Shown here: in pieces, positions 1 through 10,753 of the stretch
Position numbering within the stretch: position 1 is the first letter of the stretch
Layout of the letters: every line of letters starts with the position of its first letter
Source: Schizophyllum amplum
Lineage: Eukaryota > Basidiomycota > Agaricomycetes > Agaricales > Schizophyllaceae
Reading direction: 5' to 3'
NCBI GenBank assembly: GCA_007026445.1
Contig: VDMD01000231.1
Coordinates: forward strand, 1-26,929
DNA: 26,929 bases
The notes under the pieces: generated by a model
Told to the model about the DNA's origin: nothing
The model's input: only the letters and a program-made list of their open reading frames with translations
Database searches by the model: none
Program-made: the position numbers and the translations under genes

Positions 1-161
1 GGAATGACTGTCGTCGCTGACGCCCTCTCGCCTCCCGCCTTCATCTTCATCGTCTGAGACGGTAAGCACGCCTTCGCCGCCATCGCTCAGGCTCATCTAA
101 CAGTGCCCACAGATCCCTCTCACGCCCGCCAACGCCCACCGCACCCTTTTGACGTTCGACA

Positions 162-1099
162 ATGTGCGCGCCTGTCCCCTCATCCCGCTGACCGTTCGCT
201 CACTCCTGTCGTTCCCACACCCTCGTCAACCCCACCGCCCTCACTCTCAATACCGCTCCCATCTCTTACAACGCTATGCAACTGCTCGGCGGGTCCAACC
301 ACTCACGCGCGTTAATCCATGGGCGGCACATTCAACACACAGGTCTGAGCCGTACGACCCCTACGTCCCGCGCAACGGCGGCAACGCCTCGGGCTCCGCC
401 GGCGGCAACGCCAAGACGGCCGCCATCCAGGCGCAGATTGACGATACCGTGGGCATCATGCGCGAGAACATCACCAAAGTCGCGGAGCGGGGAGAGCGGT
501 TGGATTCGCTACAGGACAAGACAGGTGCGTGGGCGGATGCCACTGGTGTGTATGCGGTTAATGCTGACAGTACGCTTTGATTCTCTCCCTTCTCCCTGTC
601 TGCTCGCTCCCCTCTCCGTTCTTTCCACTTTCCGCCCACGTCCGGCTATCTCTGCACCTGCTTCCCTGTCCATGCAATTGTACCGCAATGGCGCGCGGTT
701 TTCGTTGCTTGACCCGCCTTGGCGATTACCTCATACCCGCCACTCGTATCATTGGGATGCTCTTGCCGCGTTCTAGACAACCTCGCGGTCTCTGCACAAG
801 GCTTCCGCCGGGGTGCGAACCGAGTCCGAAAGGTGCGTCTGATGTCTTTGCTCATGCATTCTCGAGGGTCTGACTTATTTGGCTTTTAGAACATGTGGTA
901 TGTTTTTCGTACAGAGGTGCAAGCATAGTTGGCTCACTGTAATCTCGTGTAAAGGTGGAAGGACATGAAGGTGCGGATCTCGTTTATTCGTGTCACAGCT
1001 CGTCACCTCGCTGTCCTCCAGATGCGCATCATAATCGGTGTCGCCATCGCGGTCATCATCATCATCATCGTGGTCTCTGTGGTGAAAGCCACGAAATAG
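162..1099 (+). CDS. SNC1: Synaptobrevin / R-SNARE (Snc1-VAMP family)
   Basis: Vesicle R-SNARE for fusion of secretory vesicles with the plasma membrane; tail-anchored. Exons inferred: AT at 162-163, then 343-524, 777-832, 890-897 (8 nt), 955-970 and 1022-1099, giving 113 residues, normal for fungal Snc proteins. The N-terminus [10 protein letters not shown] is typical of fungal Snc. The SNARE helix runs from about residue 28 to 85, with the zero-layer Arg at residue 50 (VAERGERL). It is followed by [19 protein letters not shown], the juxtamembrane WWKDMK and a C-terminal Ile/Val-rich membrane anchor. No ATG lies in frame upstream of SEPY; joining AT (donor at 164) to G (acceptor ending at 342) would make one. 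A further likely 5' UTR intron is 62-112, with a GTAAGC donor and CTAAC branch site. The family call is certain; the start is inferred. Confidence 0.88.
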
Positions 1100-1586
1100 G
1101 CGCTACCTCTTCGCCCGCTCGTGGGTCGCGCTGCTGGGGCAGGCGCGGCTTATGGAATTGTGTGCATGGCGCGTTCTCCCTTGTATGCTCTGACTGTTGT
1201 GCCCTCCTGTACATATAACGTATCTACGCCTCTTAGCTCTCGCCCTCGCCCTCCGGCCCGCTGTCATCTGCCTCACGGCTGGCCATCTTCTATGCATTAA
1301 CTCTTTGCTACCTTCTGCTTATTGAGGGTATGCCCTCAGCGGTCGTTGGATGGATGGCCCTAAGCGGGACGGTGCGAGGGCTCGGACTTTTTCTCGTTAC
1401 CAGGCCGTGTAATATTCTGTGAATGGTACCTACTTATTATCTGTGGATGGCAGCCATGTATATGCGGTTTCCGTGAGCCGAACTTCAGGATCTTTGATTG
1501 GAAGGATCAAGGGGGACGGAAGGCTCCTTCATTCCTCCCTACCAGCTTGTGCAGGACCTGGTATGCAAGCTTCAACCGTGTTGCGT
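1100..1586. other. Intergenic, downstream of SNC1
   Basis: This is the presumed SNC1 3' UTR and spacer. I see no coding signal with splice structure, no tRNA and no terminator-like structure. The short open frames here have no recognisable family features. Confidence 0.5.
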
Positions 1587-1770
1587 TCTCTAAGCCTTGG
1601 AATGTAACCTGTGCCCTGGGGGGAATCCTCAGCCTCAGGACCTTTCCTCAGCCTTAGAATGTCTCCTTAGCGTTAGGATATACTTATCCTCAACCTTAAG
1701 ATGTATCGTCAACCTTAGGATGTTTCTCCAGCCTTAGGATGTCTTGATCTTCCCAGCCTTGGGGATGTTT
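1587..1770. repeat. Degenerate minisatellite, about eight copies
   Basis: About eight imperfect direct copies of a unit close to CCTCAGCCTTAGGATGT recur every 18-40 bases. Examples start near 1588, 1626, 1645, 1664, 1687, 1708, 1727 and 1752. Copies differ by substitutions (AACCTTAAG, GCGTTAGG) and by variable linkers. The array ends just before the first in-frame ATG of the downstream kinase, so it lies in that gene's promoter or leader. Confidence 0.8.
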
Positions 1771-1800
1771 CCTCAGAGGGTAACCGGTAACCCTTAGTAT

Positions 1801-4800
1801 ATGGTCGTCCAGGCTAGTCAAAGGTGTAATTTGGGCATGTTTGCTCGTTTGCTAATGCGAACAAACATATGTTCCGCACGTGGGGTTCTCGCCGTTTCCA
1901 AGTCGCCACCATCGTCCTTGTCCCCGTCGTCCATAGCAATCTCGGGGGAATCAGCCTCAGCCTCTCCTTATGTTATGTCCTCTATGAAAACGCACAAACC
2001 GTCCGGCTCCATCAGTCAGAACCATAAAGCACAGCTGGCTAATGCCTATAATGAACTCGGGAAGGAGCTCTCGTCGTTCAAGATCAGAGTTGTGGGGAAC
2101 TACACCCTCGGCAGGGTGATAGGCGAAGGTGCGCAGCAACGTATCTGCGAAGAATTGTAGTATCTAACGCCCCCCAGGCGCATACGGAAAGGTACGGATG
2201 GGCACCCACCGCCTCACGCAGGCGCGCGTCGCCATCAAGCAGATACCCAAGGCCATGTCCGCCTCTCTTACGCGCGAGATCCACCACCACCGCCAGCTGC
2301 ACCACCCGCACGTCACCCAGATGTTCGAGGTCATCGCGACCGAGAACCACATCTGGATCGTCACCGAGCTCTGCTGTGGTGGCGAGCTCTTCGACTACCT
2401 CGCCGAGAAGGGGCGCCTGGAAGAGAGCGAGGCGCGCATCATCTTCGGCCAGCTCTGTCTTGCGGTCGCATACCTGCACGACAAGGGCATCGTCCACCGC
2501 GATCTCAAGCTCGAGAACGTGCTGCTGGACGAGCGCTGCCGCGTCAAGCTTGGCGACTTTGGCTTCACTCGCGAGTTTGAGCGCGGCTCACTCATGGAGA
2601 CCTTCTGCGGGACGACGGGCTATGCGTCCCCGGAAATGCTGCAGGGGAAGAAGTACCAGGGACCTGGTGAGAGGTTAACACACAACTCATTCACACCGTA
2701 CTGACTCCAGCAGAGGTCGATGTGTGGTCGCTTGGCATCATCCTGTACACCCTGCTCACGGGGACGCTCCCGTTTGACGACGACGACGAGTTGGTCATGC
2801 GCGACATGATCATCCGCGGCGAGTTCGAGGACCCCGCGTGGCTGTCACTAGGTGCGGCGTGACGTGCACGACACATCGCAGGTGCTGACGGTGAGCAGAG
2901 GCGCGCGACATCATCAAGAACATCCTCGTGCAGGATACCGACAAGCGCCTTACCATTCCTCAAATTCTCGCGCACTCTTGGTTCACGGCGAAGGATCTAT
3001 CTTTTCAAGATGATCTGCCTACTCGTCCCCCCACACCCGAGCAGCGTGTGGACGAGGCCTCTATCCTTACGGATTCAAATTTGTCATCCGATGCATCCGT
3101 CACGTCCCTGCAATCAGTATCTTCAGAGCTGGTACCTACGACCCCTGACGATACCATGGCCTCAGATGACCTTCCGCGTCGAGCATCCCAACGCCAGTGA
3201 AACAACTATCAAGGATGCACATAGCATCACACGCCAAGCGTCCAGATCTCACAATGGCGTCCGACATCCGGAGACCGTATTTGAGGAGGACGGAGACGAC
3301 CTAGATCACGATTCTTCCCCCCCCACCGCTGGACATACCACAACGCTCCAACTCTACGAACTCGCGCATGCAATCAGCCCATACTGCGCGCACGCCGGCG
3401 CGAACTAAGAGGCGATCGGTCTCCTCTACGCTGTCTGACCCAGGCAACGGTGTGGGCGATAGCTTCGCGGACGATTCCATGGCCACCAATCTGCCCATAC
3501 CCATGATGCACGATAAGCCTGTCGACTTCACCAATTTGCTGACGACGCCTGCGCCGATCATCTTTTCCACCCAGCTCGAGCGTGATCTGTTGAACACTCT
3601 GAGCATGCTGGGCTTCGACACCGGACAAATGGTGCATTCGGTCTTAAGCGACGCTTGTGATGCGGCGGGCGCGGTCTGGTGGATGCTGAAGCGAAAGGCG
3701 GAGAGGAAGGCGGTCGAGGAGACAATGGCGTTGGACCAAACAACAAAGGTTACAGACGAGGATAAGCACGCAGCCGACAACAAGATGGAGCCTGATGCGG
3801 TGTCCCCGCGTCCGAAGTCGCATCATCGTCGCCACAGACACAGGAACGCTGGAATCCAAACGGAGCCCACCCCCACGGTATTTCGTATGGCTCCTCAGCT
3901 GGCCTTTGTCCCGCCGACCCCACATTTGCACGCCCCTCAACTCCGCCTGCCCCCGATACACCGACGCAGTCGCCTTTCCTATCCCCATCGACGACGACAA
4001 TTGATGCCTCCATCGCATCCACGACGGAAGTGTCCGCCCGCTCGTTTCCAACCACGCCTCGAACAGCATCAAAGACAAGGACAGTCGGACGCGGAAGGCG
4101 CGGTCAGGAAGCGTCAGTATCATGCAACGCGCTACGACAGCACTGGAGGCGGCTGGGCTTGTACGGAAAAAGAGCAACGAGGCCGTGCGAGAGGCGCGAG
4201 ATCAAGCAGCCAGGGAGCAGACCGAGCGCAAGGTACCGGAGCGCAAGGGGAGTACGGGACCTGAGCGCAAGGGGAGCACCGGATCCATCGCTGAGGATGC
4301 TGCTCGCACGGCAGTGGGTCCTCGCGCCTCACCAAGAGCCCGCCACCGCGGCGTGACCCGCCAACCACGCCTCCTCCCTCGGAGCACGGTCACTCGCAGT
4401 CTATTGGTTCGCCGTGGGTGCTCACGAACTCGGAGAGCGTGCAGCCGATGCACGAGTTCATTTCGCCGCCGACGCCGTCCAACACCCTCGGGGACGGTAT
4501 GCGTAGCTCTACATCGACCCCGACTTTTCCGGCAGGCGGTCCCAGGCGTAATCGTGCCAACATACTTTCCGCCTTCCGCCTGTGGTTCAATGAAGATCGA
4601 AAAGGCAAGCGCAAGGAGGATCCCCAGCGGATGTACGGGCGGCCGTTGCCCTCACCTTCGGGCATGGGTACAGCTCAGGGACTGCTAAACGGCGTGCCAG
4701 CAGCTCGAAAGGTGGCACGCGCAGAGGCACTCACCGGCCGCAGCGTCCCTCCGTGTCCTCTCGGCGGTCCAGTAGCGTCAACTCGCGCCGCAGCTCCATT

Positions 4801-5841
4801 GCGTCTGTGCAGATGATCATGCTCGACTCACCACAGCCCGTGAATACGTCCACGTCCGGCGGGCGACGCTCATTTGGAGCCCACACCCCTAATTCGGAGA
4901 TGGGCGACTACTCCTCGCGGCCGTCGTCGGTACGGAGCTTCAGCATGCAGCGCCATCGTAAGTCGCCTTCCGCGAGCTCAGCGGGTTCGCGCTACCGTGC
5001 TGCATCGCCGATGAAATATCACCACCGCGCAGGTTCCAACTCGTCGACGACGCGCGTCGTGCGGCAGTCGCGTCCGCCGCACGTTCGGTCCAACTCGGCT
5101 ACGTCATCCATACACTCGCCACCGTCATCGAGGCCGGCGTCGTACTACGAGCCGAGCGAGAGCGAAGACTATGGCCGGACGGGGTCACCGTATAAGCACA
5201 AGCGCCGCAGCGAAGACCGGAGGAGCGGATCAACATTTGTGGCGTCGAGGCGCAGCCCGTTCGCGGGCGTGTATGGCGGAGGTACGCTCGGGCGGAGCAG
5301 CTGGAAGAAATCATGGGGACTTGAGCCGCCTGGCTGGCAGTCGCGCTCGGCGCACCTGCCGATTGAGGTGCTCGCAATTTCGCCGGCCGCGGATGGGACC
5401 TCCATCCGCGACGTGTTTTCTGGCCGCCAGTCGCTGAACATGGGGGACGAGAGCGACTGGGTGGACGAGGATGATGACGTGCCGGCATTTGCGGGCGGCC
5501 TCGGGCAAATGGGCACCTCGTCCTCGGGCGGGTTTGCTGGTAGTAGCGGGTTCAACGCGTCTGCCAATGGCTTTGGGTCAGTGAATGGGTTCGGGAGCAC
5601 GAGCACGGAGAGTGTGGGTCCAGCGCCGCGCGGGCATCGGGCGGGGACAGGCAAGCGCGTGCGAAGCGGCTCGGGAGGGCGCTCGAAGTCAGGCCAATCG
5701 CCGAGCGAGCGTGTCTCGCCGCTGCCATCGGAGGGCACATTTGAGGCAAGCGATCCGCGCGGGGGCAGACGGCAACTGCCTGGACGCTCCGGGCCTGCGT
5801 TCAAGCAGGCTATCCAGGAGGAGGACGAAGATGAAGAATGA
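1801..5841 (+). CDS. CAMK-like Ser/Thr protein kinase with long C-terminal tail
   Basis: Exons: 1801-2128, 2178-2666, 2714-2851, 2899-3116 and 3166-5841; introns are 47-49 nt. About 1283 residues if started at 1801. ATGs at 1975 or 1984 are also possible and the N-terminus before them is low-complexity. The kinase domain starts at NYTLGRVIGEGAYGKV, with VAIKQI Lys, HRDLKLENVL catalytic loop, DFG, an SPE motif (YASPEML), DVWSLG and a final HSWF. It is followed near 3570-3710 by LLNTLSMLGFDTGQ and WWMLKRKAE, then a Ser/Arg/Pro-rich, probably disordered tail containing KKSWGLEPPGW and an acidic end. This fits the fungal CAMKL kinases around Nim1/Kin4, which act in cell-cycle and polarity checkpoints; the exact ortholog is not settled. 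The last exon needs five one-base corrections: an extra C in C8 at 3317-3324, and missing bases near 3870-3874, 4074, 4310-4311 and 4666-4668. Confidence 0.85.
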
Positions 5842-6745
5842 GCGGTCGAGCACATATGATGCAAGCCTATTGCATACTTACTTCGGAGGACACGGACCAC
5901 TTCCCCTGTCGATATTGTTTCTCCTTCTCCTATCGCGTGTGCGTTTTCTCTGTCTATGTCACCCTTGTTCCATACTTTTTTACAGACAGTCAGACCTTCC
6001 TATGCTATTCTTTGCATCCACCCATTCTATGATGTAGCCAGTTTCTAGCATTGCTTTTTCGGTCATTATTGGGAGCCCTTGTTCCTCGATCGCAATTCTA
6101 ACGACGTTCAGTACGTATTTATTGTAAAGTACTCCTTTCCTCTACCCATGTATATAGCCTGAGTACACCATATATGCGCATATCGCGTGGACGGACATCG
6201 CTATGAGTTATGCGTCGATGAACTGTTTTACGTGTCAATGCTCCGTCCCTTTATGAGGGTGCACGAGTTATTCCACAGTCACCTCTGCTGCGGCAAGTTC
6301 TTGACTCCTCTGCATTCGCCTGCTCGCTATGAACCCCCTCTCACGGCGCCACAGTAGCAGATCCCGTTCGAACTTCTGTCAATCCGGCAGACAGAATCTG
6401 AGGAAGTTCGCCGCCAGGGATTTAGGAAAACTCGACCTAACGTCGCGAGGTCAAACCCTGAGGCCTGAGGCCTGAGGGCCTGAACGCTGAACCGTTGGCC
6501 AATAGTATGCGACTCAATTGACGCGTATACCCAGCGGGGCCAACAGGGGGATCCAGGCAAGGCGGCCGTACTTGAGCGAGCATATATTAGAGTGACCAAT
6601 AACGCGCTATATGCATGCATGCGGCATTACAGGCGGTATATAACAGTAGTGGAAAAAGAGTTATACGTTACAAAGGAGACAAGGAGCAGGTGCTCCAGAC
6701 ACGAAGTCGGACCGGCACGATGGTTCGTCAGTTATTCCTCCGCCC
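5842..6745. other. Convergent intergenic region
   Basis: 3' ends of the kinase (+) and of the SRPK-like gene (-) face each other here. The stretch is AT-richer than the genes. It has a small local duplication near 6459-6482 (GAGGCCT repeated), and no ORF with recognisable features. Confidence 0.5.
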
Positions 6746-8120
6746 CTACACCACATCCTGGAACCATGGGTCTCGAATGATTTCCTCGGGAGATGGTCGC
6801 GCGCAGGGATCTAGTAGGAGAATTTTCTTTAACAGCCGTATGGCCGCTTCTGTATCGTCGTCGTTGGCGCAGCCCCTGCGGATGTATGGGCGATTTTCTC
6901 CCCACCACTCATCTGCACATACAGGAGAAAGAGATTCTGTCTCCCACCACGCGCTCCATTGCGCCGGAACATGGCCGGCCATGCGAGCCATGTACTCTGG
7001 AAGCCCAACCGAGCCGAGTCCGCGGAAGGGAGTAAACGCCGCGAGGAGCTCGAATATCTGCAGAACAGGTGTCAGCTTCAGAAGACATATGATCGCAGAT
7101 AATCAAGACTTACCGCCGTCCCGAGCGCCCAAATATCCGCCGGAGGCTCAACTGGAGGACTGAAAATACCATCAACAGCACGCGCATAGGCAACCTCCGG
7201 AGGGCAGGCTTCTATTGCGCAGGCATTGTAGCCCGACGGGGATTCTCCAAATCTACGGGCTACGCAAACGGAGAAGTCAGCGTGGTGTCCATCTCTTCGC
7301 AGGCCGGAGGACGCACCATTTCCGAAGTCGTACAGCTTTGGCTGTGGATCAGCGGATCCTGCAATTTGATGGTAGTACATCCCAAGCTTGCATGGCTCAA
7401 GGACGTAGGGAGGAAGAGATGGCGTCTGATTGATGGGATTGCGAGGCAAGACCAGAGTTATCTCGCAATGATAGATGTCCTGCATCACGTCGTCCGGGTT
7501 TTGCTCAGCGAGCTGTGGCATAGCTAGGCCAACGTTGCCGAGGTGGAGGTCTGCAAATCATTGAGCAATGTTTCTCGGTAATCAACGAAGTTGGGCGCAC
7601 CTCCATGCACAACTTCCGCCTCGTGTAGCTGTATCAGCGCCTTCACTAAACCATAAGCGACCAATTTGCGCCAACGAGGAGGCTGGTGTCTGAACCCTAG
7701 AGACGTCAAGGGCGCCACGACCTCAGTGACGAGCACAGCATGGGTCCCATTGGGACCATGAACCTGAAACTTGTCCAGGGAAGTGAGAATATTCGATGGC
7801 TCGGAATCCGCTCGCGCAGCAGCAGCAGCAGCATCGAGCATATCAGCCTCCCTATGTCCCTGATCTCCCGACGTCGTAATCTTGAGTGCAACGAACCCCC
7901 TCGACTGGTCAATCCTCTGCGCCAGCCACACCGTCGCGTATGTTCCAAAACCGAGCTTGTGCATAATGCGGTAGTGGCCTGCATAACCCTCGATGATGTC
8001 TCCAATAACGACTGGGTGGAAACCACCAGGCTCGTAGCGCGTCACCTCTTCGACAAGACCTTCCGGTATCGAGTAGTAGTGAAAGTCGCCCGAGTTCAGT
8101 GACATTGCGGGAGTTGTCAT
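6746..8120 (-). CDS. SRPK-like protein kinase
   Basis: Exons on the minus strand: 8120-7601, 7550-7114 and 7057-6746; introns of 50 and 56 nt; 422 residues with no indel needed. The glycine loop is KLGFGTYATVWLA (about residues 55-67) and the VAIK-type lysine is in FVALKIT (about 80). The first intron interrupts the catalytic loop; once spliced it reads HGDLHLGN. Then come LYDFGNGA (DFG), CPPEV and ADIWALGTAIFELL, ending RPSPEEIIRDPWF. The N-terminal stretch and overall plan match SR-protein kinases, which are strongly expanded in Agaricomycetes. The catalytic-loop lysine is replaced by His-Leu, as in many of these fungal copies. ATG 8120 is chosen as the nearest ATG before conserved sequence (8105 is an alternative). 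Substrate unknown; activity is likely because Lys, Asp and DFG are intact. Confidence 0.85.
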
Positions 8121-8219
8121 CTGGCGGGATGAGGGTGGATGAAGAGGAGATGCAAAGGTAGTATGCACAGCTGATGAGTCAGCTCGACAGGTCACTGGCC
8201 GTTCTCCCACACTCGTAAG

Positions 8220-8225
8220 TATATA
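8220..8225 (-). promoter_or_regulatory. Possible TATA element of SRPK-like gene
   Basis: TATATA, about 100 bases upstream of the ATG at 8120. Position is reasonable for a fungal TATA box but the match is short. Confidence 0.35.
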
Positions 8226-8878
8226 AGCGCCTGGAGAAGCTCTATGTGAACGTCAGTCGAAATGAGGGTGCGAGGTGCGCACAGCCAGGTCGAAGCATTC
8301 GTGACTCAGGTTTACAGTCAAGCGCGCGCTAGTCGTTCCTATCAAGCGCCTTCAACCGCACGCTACTTACTATTTACATGCCATCAAGCGCGCGCCAATC
8401 CTCCCAAGCGTCAGCGTCAGGGCTAAGCGCTTAACATCGATTTGCAAATCTGTCGGGCGACGCGCGCTAATCCCAAGTTCAACTTCAAGTTGCGGCGTGG
8501 ATGCAGGTCAGCTGCAGGCCGAGCCAAGTTACGTAAGTAGCCAGATTTGCCACGTGGTCGCTAGCTCGGGCCGGAGGCACATGTCGAACCGCGGCTCCGA
8601 ATCCATTCTCGGCAATCTGTCTTCAACTTCAACAAGAGGCAAACACGAGGTGAATCCACCACCGGATCAGCTACGCGATACTTCTTCAGTTGGTGCAAGG
8701 AAGTACGTAGCGCTGACTTGTGCAGCCATCGTATCCTAGAGGAAGGTTCACGAGACTTCGACCCATTGCTGCACAAGCGGCATGCGGTGACCAGGCCATA
8801 CTACTGTCAGTAAAGCTTGCGTTGAATGCGAAGATGCTTGCTGCATTTGATAGACCCTGACATCGGACAGCCGCGTCG

Positions 8879-8895
8879 GAGTCATACTATGACTC
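8879..8895. repeat. 17-bp palindrome with two bZIP half-sites
   Basis: GAGTCATA, one base, then TATGACTC: perfect 8-base arms. Each arm contains a GAGTCA/TGACTC core resembling Gcn4/AP-1 sites. It is about 690 bases from the nearest start codon, so a role is doubtful. Confidence 0.4.
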
Positions 8896-9526
8896 TCCGG
8901 TCGGTCTGGCGCTAACATCTTGTATGTGCTTTCGTCTTATGACCCAAAGGGTGAGAATCTCCGTCTGAAGAAATGGTATACTACCTTACTTCTTTCCCAG
9001 CGCTTAAAGCTCGAAACCCTCATGCGCATCGTATGTCGCAGTGCTTGAGCCTCGAGGTCGTCTGCGGTCGAGCACGTTCAAGGGATTGCTCCAATTTTAC
9101 TTGCCCTAATTCACGAAGGCATATGCGCGATTAGCGGAGGGTCGCACGCATATTCGTCTCCAATGCGCTCTCGACAAGAGCGTTAGCAATCTCTTACAAG
9201 CAAACTTACGCTGGTAAGTATGGGCATCTTTGTGGGTGGACGGTTCTTCACTCTGCCTCACGAGCATGGTTCCAGCGATATACGGCTACTGCACGCAGCA
9301 TGTTCGAAACGGTATGTGTACGGCCGTTTGCTCCTACATTACTTGCTGCTATGTCTGAATGCAGCACTCCGCTGCGAAGCGCCAAGGCACTACAGATACG
9401 GCATGGGGACCTTTATCTGAATGAGGGCGCCTCACGGACCATGGCACTATGCACCCGTGAGCTGTTGACTCCCCGTTAGTTCTGCTCTTCCCAGCGCTTA
9501 CAGAAATTTCCCCAGGAGTCAAGACC

Positions 9527-9533
9527 TATAAAA
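9527..9533 (+). promoter_or_regulatory. TATA box
   Basis: TATAAAA lies 51 bases upstream of the ATG at 9584. The ATG at 9536 is too close to the box to be on the mRNA, which favours 9584. Confidence 0.55.
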
Positions 9534-9583
9534 GCATGTACGAGAGGTCCGTTGTTCTCTCAGCTCCATCTACGACTACCGCC

Positions 9584-10281
9584 ATGTATCCGTATGCCTA
9601 CTACACCCAATACGCGCCGGCTCCCAGGCCGTCCGCGGAAGGCAGCAGCTCGACCTCGCTTTCCACGAACACTCAGGTGTCTTCCCAGGCCTTCAATCCG
9701 GGATACGCCATTGCAGGAGGCACCGTCTACTACGTATACGAAGCACCAGACAAGCACGCAGATCTTGAAGCGGAGCTTAACGTGCTGGAGCAGTTCTTGT
9801 GGTACTGGAACGCCAACGATCCCGTGCGATTGTTCTTCACTCTGACCGTCAGATAGGACTTACAATTGTGCAGGACATAAGTCGCCCTACTCGCTACCCC
9901 TCTGAAACCGCCGCCCCTCCGCGCGACGACAGGCTCATCACCCACATTCTCGTGACGTTTGTACGACACGTTGCTTTGGCATACCTGATGCTCATCCATT
10001 CTCCCAGCTGCAAGTGCCACGTGTCCACGGACCCGCGATATGCCTCTCAGCCGGCGCACATAACAATCGACGTCTGCACTGAGCAAGGTTGGAATGCCAA
10101 TCCTCAGTGGTCCGGTGCGTCCGTGCACGTCTATCCCAAGCAAGGCAGACCGCACATGGGATTTGCATCCTACCAAATCGGCCGAGACTACAGCGCGAAT
10201 ACAGGAGCAATGTCTTCAAGGCATCGCTTGCTGCTGCGCGGCTCAGGTACTTCGGGAAGTTGGCGAATGGACGTCTCGTAG
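9584..10281 (+). CDS. Hypothetical protein, gene model uncertain
   Basis: I do not recognise this gene. The first exon starts at an ATG in good context (ACCGCCATG) after a TATA box. It encodes a Tyr/Pro/Ser-rich N-terminus (MYPYAYYTQYAPAPRP) and then a helical-looking DLEAELNVLEQFLWYWN. A plausible intron is 9827-9877 (GTGCG donor, CTTAC branch site, TGCAG acceptor), after which the frame reads DISRPTRYPSETAAPPRDD. That frame stays open to 10281 without another intron, though one at about 9952-10008 is possible. No signal peptide or membrane segment is clear. The second half could be in a different frame if an indel is present, as elsewhere in this window. Existence of the first exon is fairly likely; the 3' half is a guess. 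Confidence 0.4.
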
Positions 10282-10753
10282 ATTGTCCGAGAATTATATG
10301 AATGTTGTTTGCTATCTAGAAATTTGTACCAAATCTGACGTGTACTGTATGTCCCTGAGTCAGAAATATATGCTGCCTGCGATTCCTAAGTATCTGGAAA
10401 AAGTGCACTTCGTACACTCGAGAAGGAGAACATCTGTTCATCGAAGCTTGCTAAAATTTAAAACCTTGCTCGTCGTGGCGAAGCTCTCTGCTTGCGAGGG
10501 TCCACTGTTATGAGCCCATATTTGGGCAAGGAACCAACTTGAATTCAAGCATACTTAATTGGAACAAGCTCTGCTGTCCCTAAAGCATATTCATCTACTT
10601 TACAAGTATCACGAGTAACAATGGCCGACGTAGGTGTATCCCTGTCGTCCTATGGACAACAGGTCATAGATACAGATAACAAAGAACGAGAGCACAAAGA
10701 GGCATAACAGTCGTCAGAGATCGTGACAGGCAAGATTTACATCCCTTCCCGCC
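10282..10753. other. Intergenic between hypothetical gene and ASE1
   Basis: AT-rich 3' flanks of two convergent genes. No gene or repeat seen. Confidence 0.5.

Larger units (their letters stand above)
8121..9526. other. Gene-poor 1.4 kb between divergent genes
   Basis: No convincing gene on either strand. It holds the SRPK-like upstream region with TGAGTCA at 8175-8181 and TGACTCA at 8302-8308. The 12-mer TCAAGCGCGCGC occurs at 8319 and 8384. A 17-bp palindrome lies at 8879-8895. Short open frames lack family features or splice structure. Confidence 0.5.

Noticed and set aside
3117..3165. A sixth indel in the kinase at the frame change after SLQS
   Set aside because: A normal 49-nt intron (GTATCT donor, CTGAC branch, CTCAG acceptor) explains the shift exactly.
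5169..5900. Minus-strand open frame of 243 codons
   Set aside because: Antisense shadow of the well-supported last exon of the kinase.
6615..7163. Plus-strand open frame
   Set aside because: Opposite the SRPK-like exons, which have clear kinase motifs and phase-consistent introns.
8319..8395. Two copies of TCAAGCGCGCGC as a mobile-element footprint
   Set aside because: Only 12 bases long, GC-simple and without matching flanks; likely chance.
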